A stretch of 64,000 nucleotides of DNA from an uncultured Roseovarius sp. (GTDB taxonomy: Bacteria; Pseudomonadota; Alphaproteobacteria; Rhodobacterales; Rhodobacteraceae): contig CANNCP010000001.1 in the NCBI GenBank assembly GCA_947503145.1, positions 62,001-126,000 on the forward strand, written 5' to 3'. A program made the position numbers and the translations under genes. Below the pieces are notes generated by a model. The model ran no database searches. It was not told where the DNA came from and was given only the letters and a program-made list of their open reading frames with translations. Below are positions 17,838-27,007 of this stretch, piece by piece. Positions within the stretch are counted from its first letter, which is position 1, and each line of letters starts with the position of its first letter.

Positions 17838-18770
17838 ATGAAGATCGCCGTGCTGCATATCGGCCTGCTGGCGCTGCTGTTCGCGCTGCAGTTCGTGCTG
17901 CCCGCCTATCATCACGGCAATCTCGCGCGGATCATGGTGCTGGCCAGCTACGCGGTCGGCTATAATGTCCTGTTTGGCTACACTGGTCTGCTGAGCCTGG
18001 GGCACGCCCTGTTCTTTGCCGCCGGAATGTACGGGATGGCGCTGACGATCGACCATCTGGGCTGGTCCCCTGCGCCCGCGCTGATCGCCGGTCTGGTGGC
18101 GGGGCTCATCGTGTCGGCGGCGCTGGGTGTGCTGGCGCTGCGCACGGCGGGTGTTGCGTTCATGATCGTGACGCTGATGTTCGCACAGGCGGGGTATCTG
18201 ACGATCCTGTATTTCGCCGAATGGACGCACGGCGACGAAGGATTCGTCATCCAGCAGGCGCAAAGGGTGCTGTGGGGGATCGACCTGAGCGATCCGTCTA
18301 ACCGCTACTTTGCTGCACTGGCACTCTTTTCGGTCAGCCTGCTGGTGTGTCTGTGGCTGGTGCGCCGCCCGTTCGGTCGCACGCTGGTGGCGATCCGCGA
18401 GAACGAGGAACGCACCGCGATGCTGGGCTATGACACCTTCGCGCACAAACTGGGCGCGGTCGTGATCTCCGGCATGATCTCGGCGGCAGCCGGAGCGTCT
18501 TACGGGCTTCTTTTCGGCTATGCCGGCGCCACCTTTGCCAGTGTGCAGTACTCGATCTTTCCGCTGCTCTGGGTGCTGCTCGGAGGTGCAGGCACGGTGC
18601 TGGGACCGTTCATCGGAACGCTGTTCATGTTCTACCTGATCGACCTCAGTTCAGGCATCACCACGGCCTACATGCTGATTGCAGGCGTGGTGCTGGTGGC
18701 GCTGACGCTTTTCGCGCCGCAGGGCCTGGCGGGCGAGGTGCGTCGCCGAATCTGGTCGTGGCTGCCATGA
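17838..18770 (+). CDS. ABC transporter permease, LivM/UrtC type
   Basis: A 310-residue partner permease with about nine hydrophobic segments, the motif GYNVLFGYTGLLSLGHALFF near residue 40, and GGAGTVLGPFIGTLFMF in the C-terminal half. I used the ATG at 17838; a GTG four codons earlier (17826) is also possible. It starts 8 bases after the LivH-type gene and overlaps the next ATPase in ATGA. Together with the first permease it would form the membrane channel. Confidence 0.88.
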   Translation: MKIAVLHIGLLALLFALQFVLPAYHHGNLARIMVLASYAVGYNVLFGYTGLLSLGHALFFAAGMYGMALTIDHLGWSPAPALIAGLVAGLIVSAALGVLALRTAGVAFMIVTLMFAQAGYLTILYFAEWTHGDEGFVIQQAQRVLWGIDLSDPSNRYFAALALFSVSLLVCLWLVRRPFGRTLVAIRENEERTAMLGYDTFAHKLGAVVISGMISAAAGASYGLLFGYAGATFASVQYSIFPLLWVLLGGAGTVLGPFIGTLFMFYLIDLSSGITTAYMLIAGVVLVALTLFAPQGLAGEVRRRIWSWLP

Positions 18771-19474
18771 GCCTGCTGAGCGCACGTGGGCTAAGCAAGA
18801 GTTTTGCCGGTTTGCAGGCCGTCAGAAATGTGGATTTCGACCTGCCGCAAGGCGAAGTGCGCGCGCTCATTGGCCCCAATGGCGCGGGCAAGACAACATT
18901 GGTGGGCATGATCTGCGGACGGATCGCACCCACGGTCGGCACTGTCCATTTTGACGGGCGCGATATCACCCGGCTGCCGGCCCACCGGCGGATCAGGTTG
19001 GGCATGGCCTATACGTTTCAGATCACTGCGATCTTTGCCGGGCTGGACGTGGCCGAGAACGTGGCACTGGCGGCGCGGCGGCGGCTGACCGGCGATGCAG
19101 TTGCATCCGCAGTCGAGGCGGCGCTGGCGCGCGTGGGCCTCGCCGGCCACGCCGGACAGGAGGCAGGTGATCTCAGCTACGGGCACCAGCGCCTGCTTGA
19201 GATTGCGATGGGGCTGGTGCAGGAGCCGCGCCTGCTGATCCTCGATGAGCCGACGCAGGGGCTGGCCGAGGCCGAGATTACCGCGTTCAAGGCGCTCATC
19301 CGCGATTTGGCGGGCAATACCACGGTCCTGCTGATCGAACACAACATGAGCGTGGTGATGGAAACGGCCCACAGGGTGAGCGTGCTCAACTTCGGCGAGA
19401 TGCTGGCCGAGGGCACGCCGGATGAAATTCGCGGCAACGCCGATGTACAGGCCGCCTATCTGGGGACCGGATGA
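18767..19474 (+). CDS. ABC transporter ATPase, LivG/UrtD type
   Basis: A 235-residue ATPase: Walker A GPNGAGKTT (about 36-44), signature region LSYGHQRLLEIAMG (a Y in place of the second G, normal in this family), Walker B LLILDEPTQGL, and the switch His in LIEHNMSVVM. The start is ATG 18767, overlapping the preceding stop. The Q-loop region TFQITAIFAGLDVAENV differs from the usual LivG FQ-motif order, suggesting a dedicated subfamily. Confidence 0.9.
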   Translation: MSLLSARGLSKSFAGLQAVRNVDFDLPQGEVRALIGPNGAGKTTLVGMICGRIAPTVGTVHFDGRDITRLPAHRRIRLGMAYTFQITAIFAGLDVAENVALAARRRLTGDAVASAVEAALARVGLAGHAGQEAGDLSYGHQRLLEIAMGLVQEPRLLILDEPTQGLAEAEITAFKALIRDLAGNTTVLLIEHNMSVVMETAHRVSVLNFGEMLAEGTPDEIRGNADVQAAYLGTG

Positions 19475-20169
19475 TGCTGGAACTGCACGGGATAGGGGCC
19501 GGATATGGCCGTGCGCAGGTGCTACGGAACCTCTGCCTGCGGGTGGAAGCGGGCGAAATCCTGTGCCTGCTGGGCCGCAACGGCGCAGGCAAGACAACGA
19601 CGATGAAGGCGATCATGGGCCTCTTGCCGCTGATGGCCGGCCGGATCGTGCTGGACGGCACAGAGATCAGCGCACTGCCCGCGTATCAGGTACCGCGCGC
19701 GGGTATCGGCTATATCCCGCAGGGGCGGCGGCTGTTTCCGGGCCTCACCGTGGCGCAGAACCTGGCGGTGGGCATGCAGACACGGGCCAGCCCGCCGGAG
19801 GTGCTGGAGGAAATGCTGGACCTCTTCCCACGCCTGCGCGAGCGCATGGGGCAGCGGGCGCAGACCCTTTCGGGCGGCGAGCAACAGATGCTGGCGACCG
19901 CCCGTGCGCTCTGCCTGAGGCCCAAGGCACTGTTGCTCGATGAGCCGACGGAGGGGCTGCAACCCTCGATGATCGAAGCCATCCGGCAGGTGATCGTGAA
20001 GATGCGGGACAGAGGTGTTGCGATCTTGCTGGTCGAGCAGCGAGTCGATGCGGTGTTGTCGGTGGCAGACCGCGTGGCGTTCATCGAGAACGGACTCAAT
20101 GGCGAGACACTGTCAGCCGAAGCCCTGCGCGCCGATCATTCCATCGTAGATCGCTATGTCGGTGTATGA
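19471..20169 (+). CDS. ABC transporter ATPase, LivF/UrtE type
   Basis: A 232-residue ATPase with Walker A GRNGAGKTT (about 36-44), signature LSGGEQQMLATARAL, Walker B ALLLDEPTEGLQPSMIEAI and LLVEQRVDAVLSVADR. The EPTEGLQPS wording resembles the urea-type UrtE more than LivF. It overlaps the previous ATPase by ATGA (19471-19474), so all four transporter genes are translationally coupled. It is followed by a 195-base gap carrying a hairpin-rich repeat, then the molybdenum hydroxylase genes. Confidence 0.9.
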   Translation: MMLELHGIGAGYGRAQVLRNLCLRVEAGEILCLLGRNGAGKTTTMKAIMGLLPLMAGRIVLDGTEISALPAYQVPRAGIGYIPQGRRLFPGLTVAQNLAVGMQTRASPPEVLEEMLDLFPRLRERMGQRAQTLSGGEQQMLATARALCLRPKALLLDEPTEGLQPSMIEAIRQVIVKMRDRGVAILLVEQRVDAVLSVADRVAFIENGLNGETLSAEALRADHSIVDRYVGV

Positions 20170-20182
20170 CGGCAACCGTTGA

Positions 20183-20274
20183 CTGGGGCGCTGCCCCAGA
20201 CCCCGGAGTATTTCGAGAAAAATGAAGGCGTGACCGAAGCCCTTCATTTTTCCACAAATACTCCCGCCGGAGGC
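20183..20274. repeat. Intergenic repeat element, long copy
   Basis: Two hairpins followed by a fixed core: CTGGGGC-gct-GCCCCAG (20183-20199); then a 19-pair stem AGTATTT/GAAAAATGAAGG (20207-20228) with its complement (20241-20262) around a 12-base loop; then CAAATACTCCCGCCGGAGGC (20255-20274). The short copy at 3183-3227 lacks the long stem. It sits between the ABC ATPase and the FAD-subunit gene, and is read in frame only if the FAD gene is given a falsely early start. Confidence 0.7.
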
Positions 20275-20364
20275 GGAACTCTGAATGCCGCGCCGCGCAA
20301 CAGTTCGGTTGACAGGCCGCTGATGCCGGGCGCACCATCCGCGTATAAAGTCACGGGGGATCTT

Positions 20365-21219
20365 GTGCAGGCGAATTGTTATAATCGGCCCGAAACGATG
20401 GCCGAAGCCTTGCGCATTCTGGCGGCTGGTCCCGCGACGATTGCCGCCGGATGCACCGATCTGCTAGCCGCCGCGCAGCAGCGCACGCTGGAGGGGCCTG
20501 TGCTGGATATCACCGGCGTGGACGCGCTGCGCGGTATCGAGGTGAGCGCAGGCAGTGTGCGTATCGGGGCCGCCGTGACATGGAGCGATGTTGTGCGCGC
20601 TGATCTACCGCCTGCCTTTGAAATGTTGCGGCAGGCCGCCATCGAAGTGGGCTCGGTCCAGATCCAGAATGCGGCGACGGTGGCGGGCAATATCTGCAAT
20701 GCCTCACCTGCCGCTGACGGCGTGCCGTGTCTGCTGGCGCTGGACGCCGAGGTCGAGCTGTCCTCCTTGACCGGTCTGCGGCGCGTGCCGCTGAGCGCAT
20801 TCATCACCGGTGTACGACAGATTGATCTGCGGACAGGCGAGATGGTGACGGCGCTCTGGGTGCCGCCCTCGGGAATGTCCGGCATTTCACGGTTTCGCAA
20901 GCTGGGGGCGCGGCGCTATCTGGTGATTTCCATCGCCATGGTGGCCGTGAGGCTGGTAATCGAGGACGGGCGCGTGGCGCAGATCGCCATCGCCGTGGGC
21001 GCATGCAGCGCCGTCGCGGCCCGCCTGACACGGCTGGAGGGTGCGCTGACCGGGCTGCCCGCAGACGCGGCGCTGTGGCGTGCGGTGCAGGACGATTTGA
21101 TCCTTCCGGCGCTGGCACCCATCGATGATATTCGCGCGGATGGTCCCTACCGCGCCCATGCGGCCGCAGAACTGGTGCGCCGGGCCCTGCGTGATTTGAC
21201 CACCGGAGAGACGCAATGA
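20365..21219 (+). CDS. Molybdenum hydroxylase FAD-binding subunit (CoxM/XdhA-like)
   Basis: A 284-residue flavoprotein of the FAD-binding_5/CO-dehydrogenase flavoprotein family. The first FAD motif is AAGCTDLLAA (near residue 26), with Cys replacing the usual second Gly of AGGTDL. The second is ATVAGNICNASPAADGVP (about 106-123). It passes electrons from the [2Fe-2S] clusters of the partner subunit to NAD+ or another acceptor. I set the start at GTG 20365, preceded by GGGGGA 6 bases upstream; the frame is open back to 20179 but that region is an intergenic repeat. It overlaps the next gene by ATGA. Confidence 0.88.
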   Translation: MQANCYNRPETMAEALRILAAGPATIAAGCTDLLAAAQQRTLEGPVLDITGVDALRGIEVSAGSVRIGAAVTWSDVVRADLPPAFEMLRQAAIEVGSVQIQNAATVAGNICNASPAADGVPCLLALDAEVELSSLTGLRRVPLSAFITGVRQIDLRTGEMVTALWVPPSGMSGISRFRKLGARRYLVISIAMVAVRLVIEDGRVAQIAIAVGACSAVAARLTRLEGALTGLPADAALWRAVQDDLILPALAPIDDIRADGPYRAHAAAELVRRALRDLTTGETQ

Positions 21220-23903
21220 ACCGCGCCCTGACCACATTGACACTGCGGGTGAATGGCACGGCACATGCGCTGCCCGTGGCACCCGGTCGGCGCTTGTCGG
21301 AGGTGCTGCGCGAGGATCTGGCGCTGCGCGGCACCAAGGTCGGCTGCGATGCAGGCGATTGCGGTGCTTGCACCGTGTTGCTGGACGGCGCGCCGGTCTG
21401 CGCCTGCCTGACGCCCGTCGCACAGGTGGCCCGACGCGAGGTGACAACGGTGGAAGGGCTGGCGCGGGGCGCGCTGCAACAGGCGTTTTTGCGGCACGGG
21501 GCGGCACAATGCGGGATATGCACGCCCGGCATGCTGATGGCGGCCACCGCGCTGCTGACACGCACCGCGCAACCCAGCCGCGCACAGGTCGAGGCGGCGC
21601 TGGGCGGTGTGCTGTGCCGCTGTACCGGCTATACCAAGATCATCGATGCAGTCTGCGACGTGGGTATTGCAGCGCCCACACCTGTCTTCACGGACGGGAC
21701 GGTGGGTGCGCCACTGCCCCGGCTTGATGGTGGACCAAAGGTGGACGGGACGGAGATCTACGGTGCCGATACCTGCCCCGAGGGCGCGCTGCTGGTGCGC
21801 GCGGTGCGTGCGCCTCTGGCTCCGGCGCGGTTTCAGTTCGGCGACCTGAAGGCATGGCAAGCGGCGCAAGACGGACCGGTGGAGATGTTTACCGCCGCAG
21901 ACATCCCCGGCGAAAACTGCTTTGGCACCATCCCGCCCTTTGCCGATCAACCGGCTCTGGCCGAGGGCCATGTACGGCTGCGCGGTGAGGCAGCGGCACT
22001 GGTGGCCGGACCGCCCGCGGTGATCGAGGCGCTGGATCTGGGCACATTTCCGATCACGTGGGAAGAAACAGAAGAAGCGCTGGTACACGCCAGCCGGGCG
22101 GATAACCTGCTGATCACCGGGCGCGTGCACTGCGGCGATGCGCAGGCGGCGCTGGACCGTGCGACCTTTGTCGCCAACGGCGCAATGACGACCCCCTATG
22201 TCGAACACGCCTATATCGAGCCGGAGGCCGGCGTCGCATGGATGGACGGCGAGACACTGGTCATTCAGGCTTGTACCCAGGCGCCGATCATGGATCGCGA
22301 TGGGACGGCCACAGTTCTGGGCCTGTCCCCCGACAAGGTGCGCATCATTCCGGCGGCGGCGGGCGGCGGGTTCGGGTCCAAGCTCGACCTGTCGTTGCAG
22401 CCGCTGATCGGGCTGGTGGCACTAAAGACCGGGCGGCCCGCGCGAATGATCTATAGCCGCGCCGAATCGATGGCCTCCACGACCAAGCGGCACCCAGCAC
22501 GGATGACCGCGCGGATCGGGGCGGACGCGCAGGGGCGCATTTGCGGCATGGTGTTCGATGGTGAGTTCAATACTGGCGCCTATGCCAGCTGGGGTCCGAC
22601 CGTGGCAGGGCGCGTGCCGGTGCACGCCTCCGGTCCATACTACACGCCCGACTATCACGCCGAGGCCGATGCACGGCACAGCTTTTCGGCCATTTCCGGT
22701 GCGTTTCGCGGTTTTGGTGTGCCGCAGGCGGCAATCCTGCAAGAAACGCTCTATGACGATCTGGCGCTGCAGGCAGGGATCGACCGGCTGCAATTCCGCC
22801 GGAACAACGCCCTGCAGAGCGGGCAGCGGACGGTCTGTGGGCAGGTATTGCAAGGCGTCGGGATTTCGGCCTGTCTGGAGGCGCTTGAGGGGCCATGGAC
22901 CGCCGCGCTGGCACGGGCGCAGGCAGCCAATACCGCAGACGGCACGCTGCGGCGCGGTGTCGGTGTCGCCTCTTGCTGGTATGGCTGCGGTAATACCGGG
23001 CTGCCGAACCCGTCGACGATCCGCGTCGGCATCACGCCGGATGGCGCGCTACGGCTGCATCAGGGTGCGACGGATATCGGGCAGGGTAGCAACACGGTAA
23101 TCACCCAGATCTGCGCCGAATCGCTGGGCCTGCCGGTAGCGCAGTTCGCCCTCATCGGGCCGGACACCGCACTGACCCCCGATTGCGGCAAGACGTCGGC
23201 CTCGCGCCAGACCTTTGTGACCGGCAAGGCCGCTCATCTGGCGGGGGGCGCACTGCGCGCGGCGATCCTGAGCCTCGGCAATATGGGGCCGGAGGCGGAA
23301 ATCACGCTGGAGAGTACTCACCTGACCCTGCGCGACGGCGCCGGTGAGCGGCGGGTGAATCTGAGCAATCTCGCGCCCGATGCCAATGGCTATGCCATTG
23401 CCGCCGAAGAAACCTATGATCCGCCCACCACCGGCCTTGATGCTGACGGACAGGGTGCGCCCTATGCGGTCTATGGCTACGGCGCGCAAATCGCCGAAGT
23501 GGTGGTGGATACCGTGCTGGGAACAGTAAAGGTCGAGCGGATGACCGCCGCGCATGATCTGGGCCGCGTGATCAACCCGCAACTGGCCGAGGGTCAGGTG
23601 CAGGGCGGCATCGCGCAGGGGCTGGGCATGGCACTGATGGAAGAGTTCATCCCCGGCCGAACAGAGAATCTGCACGATTACCTGATCCCCACGACCGGCG
23701 ACATGCCGCAGATCGACACGATTTTACTCGAAGTGCCGGACCCTGAAGGACCGCTGGGGGCAAAGGGGCTGGGCGAGCATGTACTGATCCCCACCGCCCC
23801 CGCCATCCTGAACGCCATCCGTCATGCCTGTGGTGCACGCGTGACGACGCTGCCCGCGCTGCCGCACCGCGTGCTGGCGGCCATCCGCGAGGCCAAGGCA
23901 TAA
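21216..23903 (+). CDS. Fused [2Fe-2S]/molybdopterin subunit of a xanthine-dehydrogenase-family hydroxylase
   Basis: An 895-residue fusion. Residues 1-150 are the iron-sulfur subunit: plant-type cluster GCDAGDCGACTV and second cluster QCGICTPG plus CRCTGYTK. From about 170 the Mo-cofactor subunit follows, with AAAGGGFGSK, the substrate-pocket segment EHAYIEPEAGVA, SGAFRGFGVPQAA (the Arg position seen in purine hydroxylases) and the catalytic glutamate in GAKGLGEHVLIP near the C-terminus. It lacks the CO-dehydrogenase AYRCSFR loop, so CO is not the substrate. It should hydroxylate an aromatic N-heterocycle or aldehyde with water. Fusing the iron-sulfur domain in front of the Mo domain is a less common arrangement than three separate subunits. 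Confidence 0.88.
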   Translation: MNRALTTLTLRVNGTAHALPVAPGRRLSEVLREDLALRGTKVGCDAGDCGACTVLLDGAPVCACLTPVAQVARREVTTVEGLARGALQQAFLRHGAAQCGICTPGMLMAATALLTRTAQPSRAQVEAALGGVLCRCTGYTKIIDAVCDVGIAAPTPVFTDGTVGAPLPRLDGGPKVDGTEIYGADTCPEGALLVRAVRAPLAPARFQFGDLKAWQAAQDGPVEMFTAADIPGENCFGTIPPFADQPALAEGHVRLRGEAAALVAGPPAVIEALDLGTFPITWEETEEALVHASRADNLLITGRVHCGDAQAALDRATFVANGAMTTPYVEHAYIEPEAGVAWMDGETLVIQACTQAPIMDRDGTATVLGLSPDKVRIIPAAAGGGFGSKLDLSLQPLIGLVALKTGRPARMIYSRAESMASTTKRHPARMTARIGADAQGRICGMVFDGEFNTGAYASWGPTVAGRVPVHASGPYYTPDYHAEADARHSFSAISGAFRGFGVPQAAILQETLYDDLALQAGIDRLQFRRNNALQSGQRTVCGQVLQGVGISACLEALEGPWTAALARAQAANTADGTLRRGVGVASCWYGCGNTGLPNPSTIRVGITPDGALRLHQGATDIGQGSNTVITQICAESLGLPVAQFALIGPDTALTPDCGKTSASRQTFVTGKAAHLAGGALRAAILSLGNMGPEAEITLESTHLTLRDGAGERRVNLSNLAPDANGYAIAAEETYDPPTTGLDADGQGAPYAVYGYGAQIAEVVVDTVLGTVKVERMTAAHDLGRVINPQLAEGQVQGGIAQGLGMALMEEFIPGRTENLHDYLIPTTGDMPQIDTILLEVPDPEGPLGAKGLGEHVLIPTAPAILNAIRHACGARVTTLPALPHRVLAAIREAKA

Positions 23904-23970
23904 AGAAGATACGCGGCGTATGCGATCCGGGTAGCCGGATCGACGCGCGTTCGTCCCATGCAGCCCCACA

Positions 23971-24843
23971 TCAGGCCCGTGATGGACGTTTGGACAACTG
24001 CACCGCGAGAATGCCAGCCATGATGACCACGACGCCGACCACGTCATAGACCTGCAAAGGCTCGTTCAGGATCAGCGCGGCGATGGCGACGCCCAGGAAC
24101 GGGTTGAGGAAATGGAACGTGGCGGCGCGGGTGGCCCCGATCCGCTGCACCAACCAGAACCACACCAGCGTGGCACCAAGGCCGGGAACAATCGTGGTAT
24201 AGACAAAGGACCCTACCAGCAGCCAGCTCCAGTCGATCTCGATCGTCTCGGTCGTGACCGCCACGACGCTGAGGACCGCGCTGGCGATCAGCATCTGTAG
24301 CCCGACGACCATCAGGAAATTACCACCCGACGTGGCGCCGCGTACGGCCAATGTCGCGACGGCCAGTGCAATCACACCTACCACGCAGAGCGCCAGCCCA
24401 TAAAGGTCGACGCCACCGGACAAACGATTGCCCATGATGATTCCGACACCCACAATCCCGGCCACGAGGCCGAGCGCCGCCATAGGTGCAAGACGTTCGC
24501 GGAACACCACCCAGCCCGCCAGTGCCACCAGCAGCGGCATCGTCGAGGCAATGATTGCTGCCAGCGACGCCTCGATTGTTTGCATCGCGACGAAATAAAG
24601 ACCCAGATAGAGCGCGTTCTGGCAGATGCCGAAGACGAAGGTTGCCCGCCATTGCGTCGGCGTCAGCCGCCAGGACTGGCCCAGCATCCGCGCAATCAGG
24701 ATGCCCAGAAGACCCGAGATAAGGAACCGCAGCGTCAGCGCGCTGATCGGCGGCGCGGCGGTGACGATGATGCGCGCCGAGGTGTAGGCGCTCGACCACA
24801 TGAAGGCAAAGGCGAGACCCATGATGATTGCGCGCAAATCCAT
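23971..24843 (-). CDS. EamA/DMT-family transporter
   Basis: A 290-residue protein with ten predicted hydrophobic segments in two EamA repeats (about 1-140 and 150-285). Visible family features are FAFMWSSAYTSARII at the start and the closing helix of repeat two, GVAIAALILNEPLQVYDVVG. The ATG is at 24843. DMT proteins export amino acids, nucleosides or other metabolites; substrate unknown. It lies tail to tail with the Mo hydroxylase and just downstream of the HU terminator, so it probably has its own promoter or depends on read-through. Confidence 0.9.
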   Translation of the reverse strand: MDLRAIIMGLAFAFMWSSAYTSARIIVTAAPPISALTLRFLISGLLGILIARMLGQSWRLTPTQWRATFVFGICQNALYLGLYFVAMQTIEASLAAIIASTMPLLVALAGWVVFRERLAPMAALGLVAGIVGVGIIMGNRLSGGVDLYGLALCVVGVIALAVATLAVRGATSGGNFLMVVGLQMLIASAVLSVVAVTTETIEIDWSWLLVGSFVYTTIVPGLGATLVWFWLVQRIGATRAATFHFLNPFLGVAIAALILNEPLQVYDVVGVVVIMAGILAVQLSKRPSRA

Positions 24844-24867
24844 GTCCGAAAAATCCTGCCTGAAAAC

Positions 24868-24900
24868 TGAAAAAGGGTCGCCCTCAAGGGGCGACCCTTT
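24868..24900 (-). terminator. Rho-independent terminator after the HU gene
   Basis: A perfect 12-pair stem AAAGGGTCGCCC/GGGCGACCCTTT (24900-24889 with 24883-24872), a 5-base loop, and TTTTC on the minus strand, 25 bases past the HU stop. The stem's A-run also makes it usable on the plus strand, where no gene ends. Confidence 0.9.
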
Positions 24901-24924
24901 CCGAAACTCTGCTTTGATGCAAGC

Positions 24925-25212
24925 CTAGCCGTTCACGCTGTCTTTCAGCGCTTTGGCGATGGTCATCTTGACGACCTTGTCGGCTTCTTTCTTGATCTGC
25001 TCGCCCGTGGCGGGATTACGCACCATGCGCTCGGGGCGCTCGCGGCAGTAGATCTTGCCGACGCCGGGCAGGGTCACGGCACCGCCACCCGAAACTTCAC
25101 GGGTGATTACGGCGATCATCGCCTCAAGCGCCGTGTTCGCGGATTTCTTGTCGCTGTCCATCTCTTCGGCCAGAGCCGCAACGAGCTGGGTCTTGGTCAT
25201 AGGTTTTGCCAT
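24925..25212 (-). CDS. HU-family DNA-binding protein
   Basis: A 95-residue nucleoid protein with the HU/IHF core: the DNA-binding arm region contains RERPERMVRNPATGEQI, with the proline that intercalates DNA (NPATG), followed by AKALKDSVNG. It bends and compacts DNA as a dimer. The ATG at 25212 (MAKPMTKTQL) has GGAGAC upstream and fits the family; an earlier in-frame ATG at 25251 adds 13 residues without family support. It is monocistronic with its own terminator. HU rather than IHF is favoured by the isolated position and sequence, but the two are close. Confidence 0.92.
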   Translation of the reverse strand: MAKPMTKTQLVAALAEEMDSDKKSANTALEAMIAVITREVSGGGAVTLPGVGKIYCRERPERMVRNPATGEQIKKEADKVVKMTIAKALKDSVNG

Positions 25213-25343
25213 TTTATGGTCTCCTTCAACTGCCCGTTCATTGGGCCTCACGGGCGTGATTTAACGCGATCTTGTGGGGTAACACAACGAATAGTGGATA
25301 CGTAACAACCGAAAACATGCATTTTTTACAGTATTTCGCCGTG

Positions 25344-26822
25344 TCAGAGGAACGCCGTTTCCTGAAAAGAGCGCAATTTGCGGCTGTGAATGCGTTCGAG
25401 TGGCATTTTGGCCAGCATTTCCATCGCGCGAATCCCGATCATCAGATGGCGCGCAACCTGGGTATTATAGAAATCCGACGCCATGCCGGGCAGCTTCAGC
25501 TCGCCGTGCAGCGGCTTGTCCGACACACACAAAAGCGTCCCGTAGGGCACGCGAAAGCGGAACCCGTTTGCGGCAATCGTCGCACTTTCCATATCCAGCG
25601 CGATGGCACGGCTCTGACTGAGGCGCTGGACCGGGCCGGACTGGTCGCGCAATTCCCAGTTGCGGTTATCAAGGCTGGCCACGGTGCCGGTGCGCATGAT
25701 CCGCTTGATGTCGTACCCGGTCAGCCGGGCCTGCTCGGCCACCGCCTCTTGCAGGGCGATCTGGATTTCGGCAAGCGGCGGGATCGGCACCCAGGTCGGA
25801 ATGTCGGCATCCAGAACACCGTCCTCGCGCAGATAGGCATGCGCCAGCACGAAATCCCCCAGGCTCTGCGAATTGCGCAGGCCCGCGCAGTGGCCGACCA
25901 TGATCCAGGCGTGCGGACGCAGCACGGCGATATGATCGGTCGCGGTCTTGGCGTTGGACGGGCCGACGCCGATATTGACCAGCGTGATGCCTTCGCCGCC
26001 CGGACGCTTGAGGTGATAGGCGGGCATCTGCGGCAATTTCAGCGGCACGTCCAGCGGCGCGAGGGCATCGGTAATCTCGACATTGTCGGTGCTGACAAAA
26101 CTGGTATAGCCGCTGTCCGGATCGGCCAGCGCGCGGCGCGCAAAGGCTTCGAATTCGGCAACGTAGAACTGGTAATTGGTAAACAGCACGTAGTTCTGGA
26201 AATGCTCGGGCTCGGTCGCGGTGTAATGCGCCAGCCGTGCCAGCGAATAGTCAACGCGCTGCGCGGTAAAGGGCGCGAGCGGCCTTGCCCCGTCGAGAGC
26301 GGGGCGCGCGGTGCCGTTCACTATGGCATCGTTGGTTGTGCTGAGGTCGGGCACATCAAACACATCACGCAGCGTGAATGCCGTAGCGCCGGCGTGCGGC
26401 ACGGTCATTTCAGGGTCTTGTGCGACGGCAAAATGCACCGGTATCGGCGTGTCCGATACGCCGATGCTGATCGGTACGCCGTGGTTGCTCATCAACAGAT
26501 CAATCTGCTGGGTCAGATAGCCACGAAAGAGATCAGGCTGGGTGATCGTGGTGGCATGGGTGCCCGGCTCGGACACGTGGCCAAAGCTGAGCCGACTGTC
26601 CACCTTGGAAAACGAGGTCGTGGTAATCCGGATTTCGGGGTAATAGGCGCGGATGCGGCGGCTGGGCACCGGGCCTTTCATCGCCGCATCGAAGGACTGG
26701 CAGAGGAACTGCACCGCCATATCATAGAGCGCGCACAGGTGATCCACCGCGGCCACCGCATCGGTGAATTCCGTGCGCGGCGGCGCGCCCGGGGTGTCCA
26801 TGATCCTGTCTGCCTGATGCAT
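25344..26822 (-). CDS. amn: AMP nucleosidase
   Basis: About 492 residues; splits AMP into adenine and ribose 5-phosphate in purine salvage and adenylate-pool control. The N-terminal regulatory domain (about 1-240) contains RAYYPEIRITTTSFSKVDSR, and the C-terminal phosphorylase-like domain (about 260-490) contains INIGVGPSNAKTATDHIAVL and LDMESATIAANG. The length matches the 484-residue E. coli enzyme if translation starts at ATG 26822 (GAGG 9 bases upstream) or 26801; the frame is open to 26879. It is divergent from an SDR gene 221 bases away. Confidence 0.93.
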   Translation of the reverse strand: MHQADRIMDTPGAPPRTEFTDAVAAVDHLCALYDMAVQFLCQSFDAAMKGPVPSRRIRAYYPEIRITTTSFSKVDSRLSFGHVSEPGTHATTITQPDLFRGYLTQQIDLLMSNHGVPISIGVSDTPIPVHFAVAQDPEMTVPHAGATAFTLRDVFDVPDLSTTNDAIVNGTARPALDGARPLAPFTAQRVDYSLARLAHYTATEPEHFQNYVLFTNYQFYVAEFEAFARRALADPDSGYTSFVSTDNVEITDALAPLDVPLKLPQMPAYHLKRPGGEGITLVNIGVGPSNAKTATDHIAVLRPHAWIMVGHCAGLRNSQSLGDFVLAHAYLREDGVLDADIPTWVPIPPLAEIQIALQEAVAEQARLTGYDIKRIMRTGTVASLDNRNWELRDQSGPVQRLSQSRAIALDMESATIAANGFRFRVPYGTLLCVSDKPLHGELKLPGMASDFYNTQVARHLMIGIRAMEMLAKMPLERIHSRKLRSFQETAFL

Positions 26823-27007
26823 ATATGCCTGCCTCGCCTCCTTGGCGGCCACGTTGACACGGGCGCGGGCGGGTATCAAGCTGCGGCAGAGCGCAATCGC
26901 AACATGGCGCAGGATGGATTACTGGCCGGGTCGGCCGCCTCTGGGTCGTTGCGGGTGTCTTGCATTCGATCCGTGGCCCGGATCAGGTGCGGAACGCCTC
27001 GGGCCGC

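Noticed and set aside
20179..20364. N-terminal extension of the FAD-subunit frame
   Set aside because: It translates the intergenic repeat element; the GTG at 20365 has a strong ribosome site and gives the family N-terminus.
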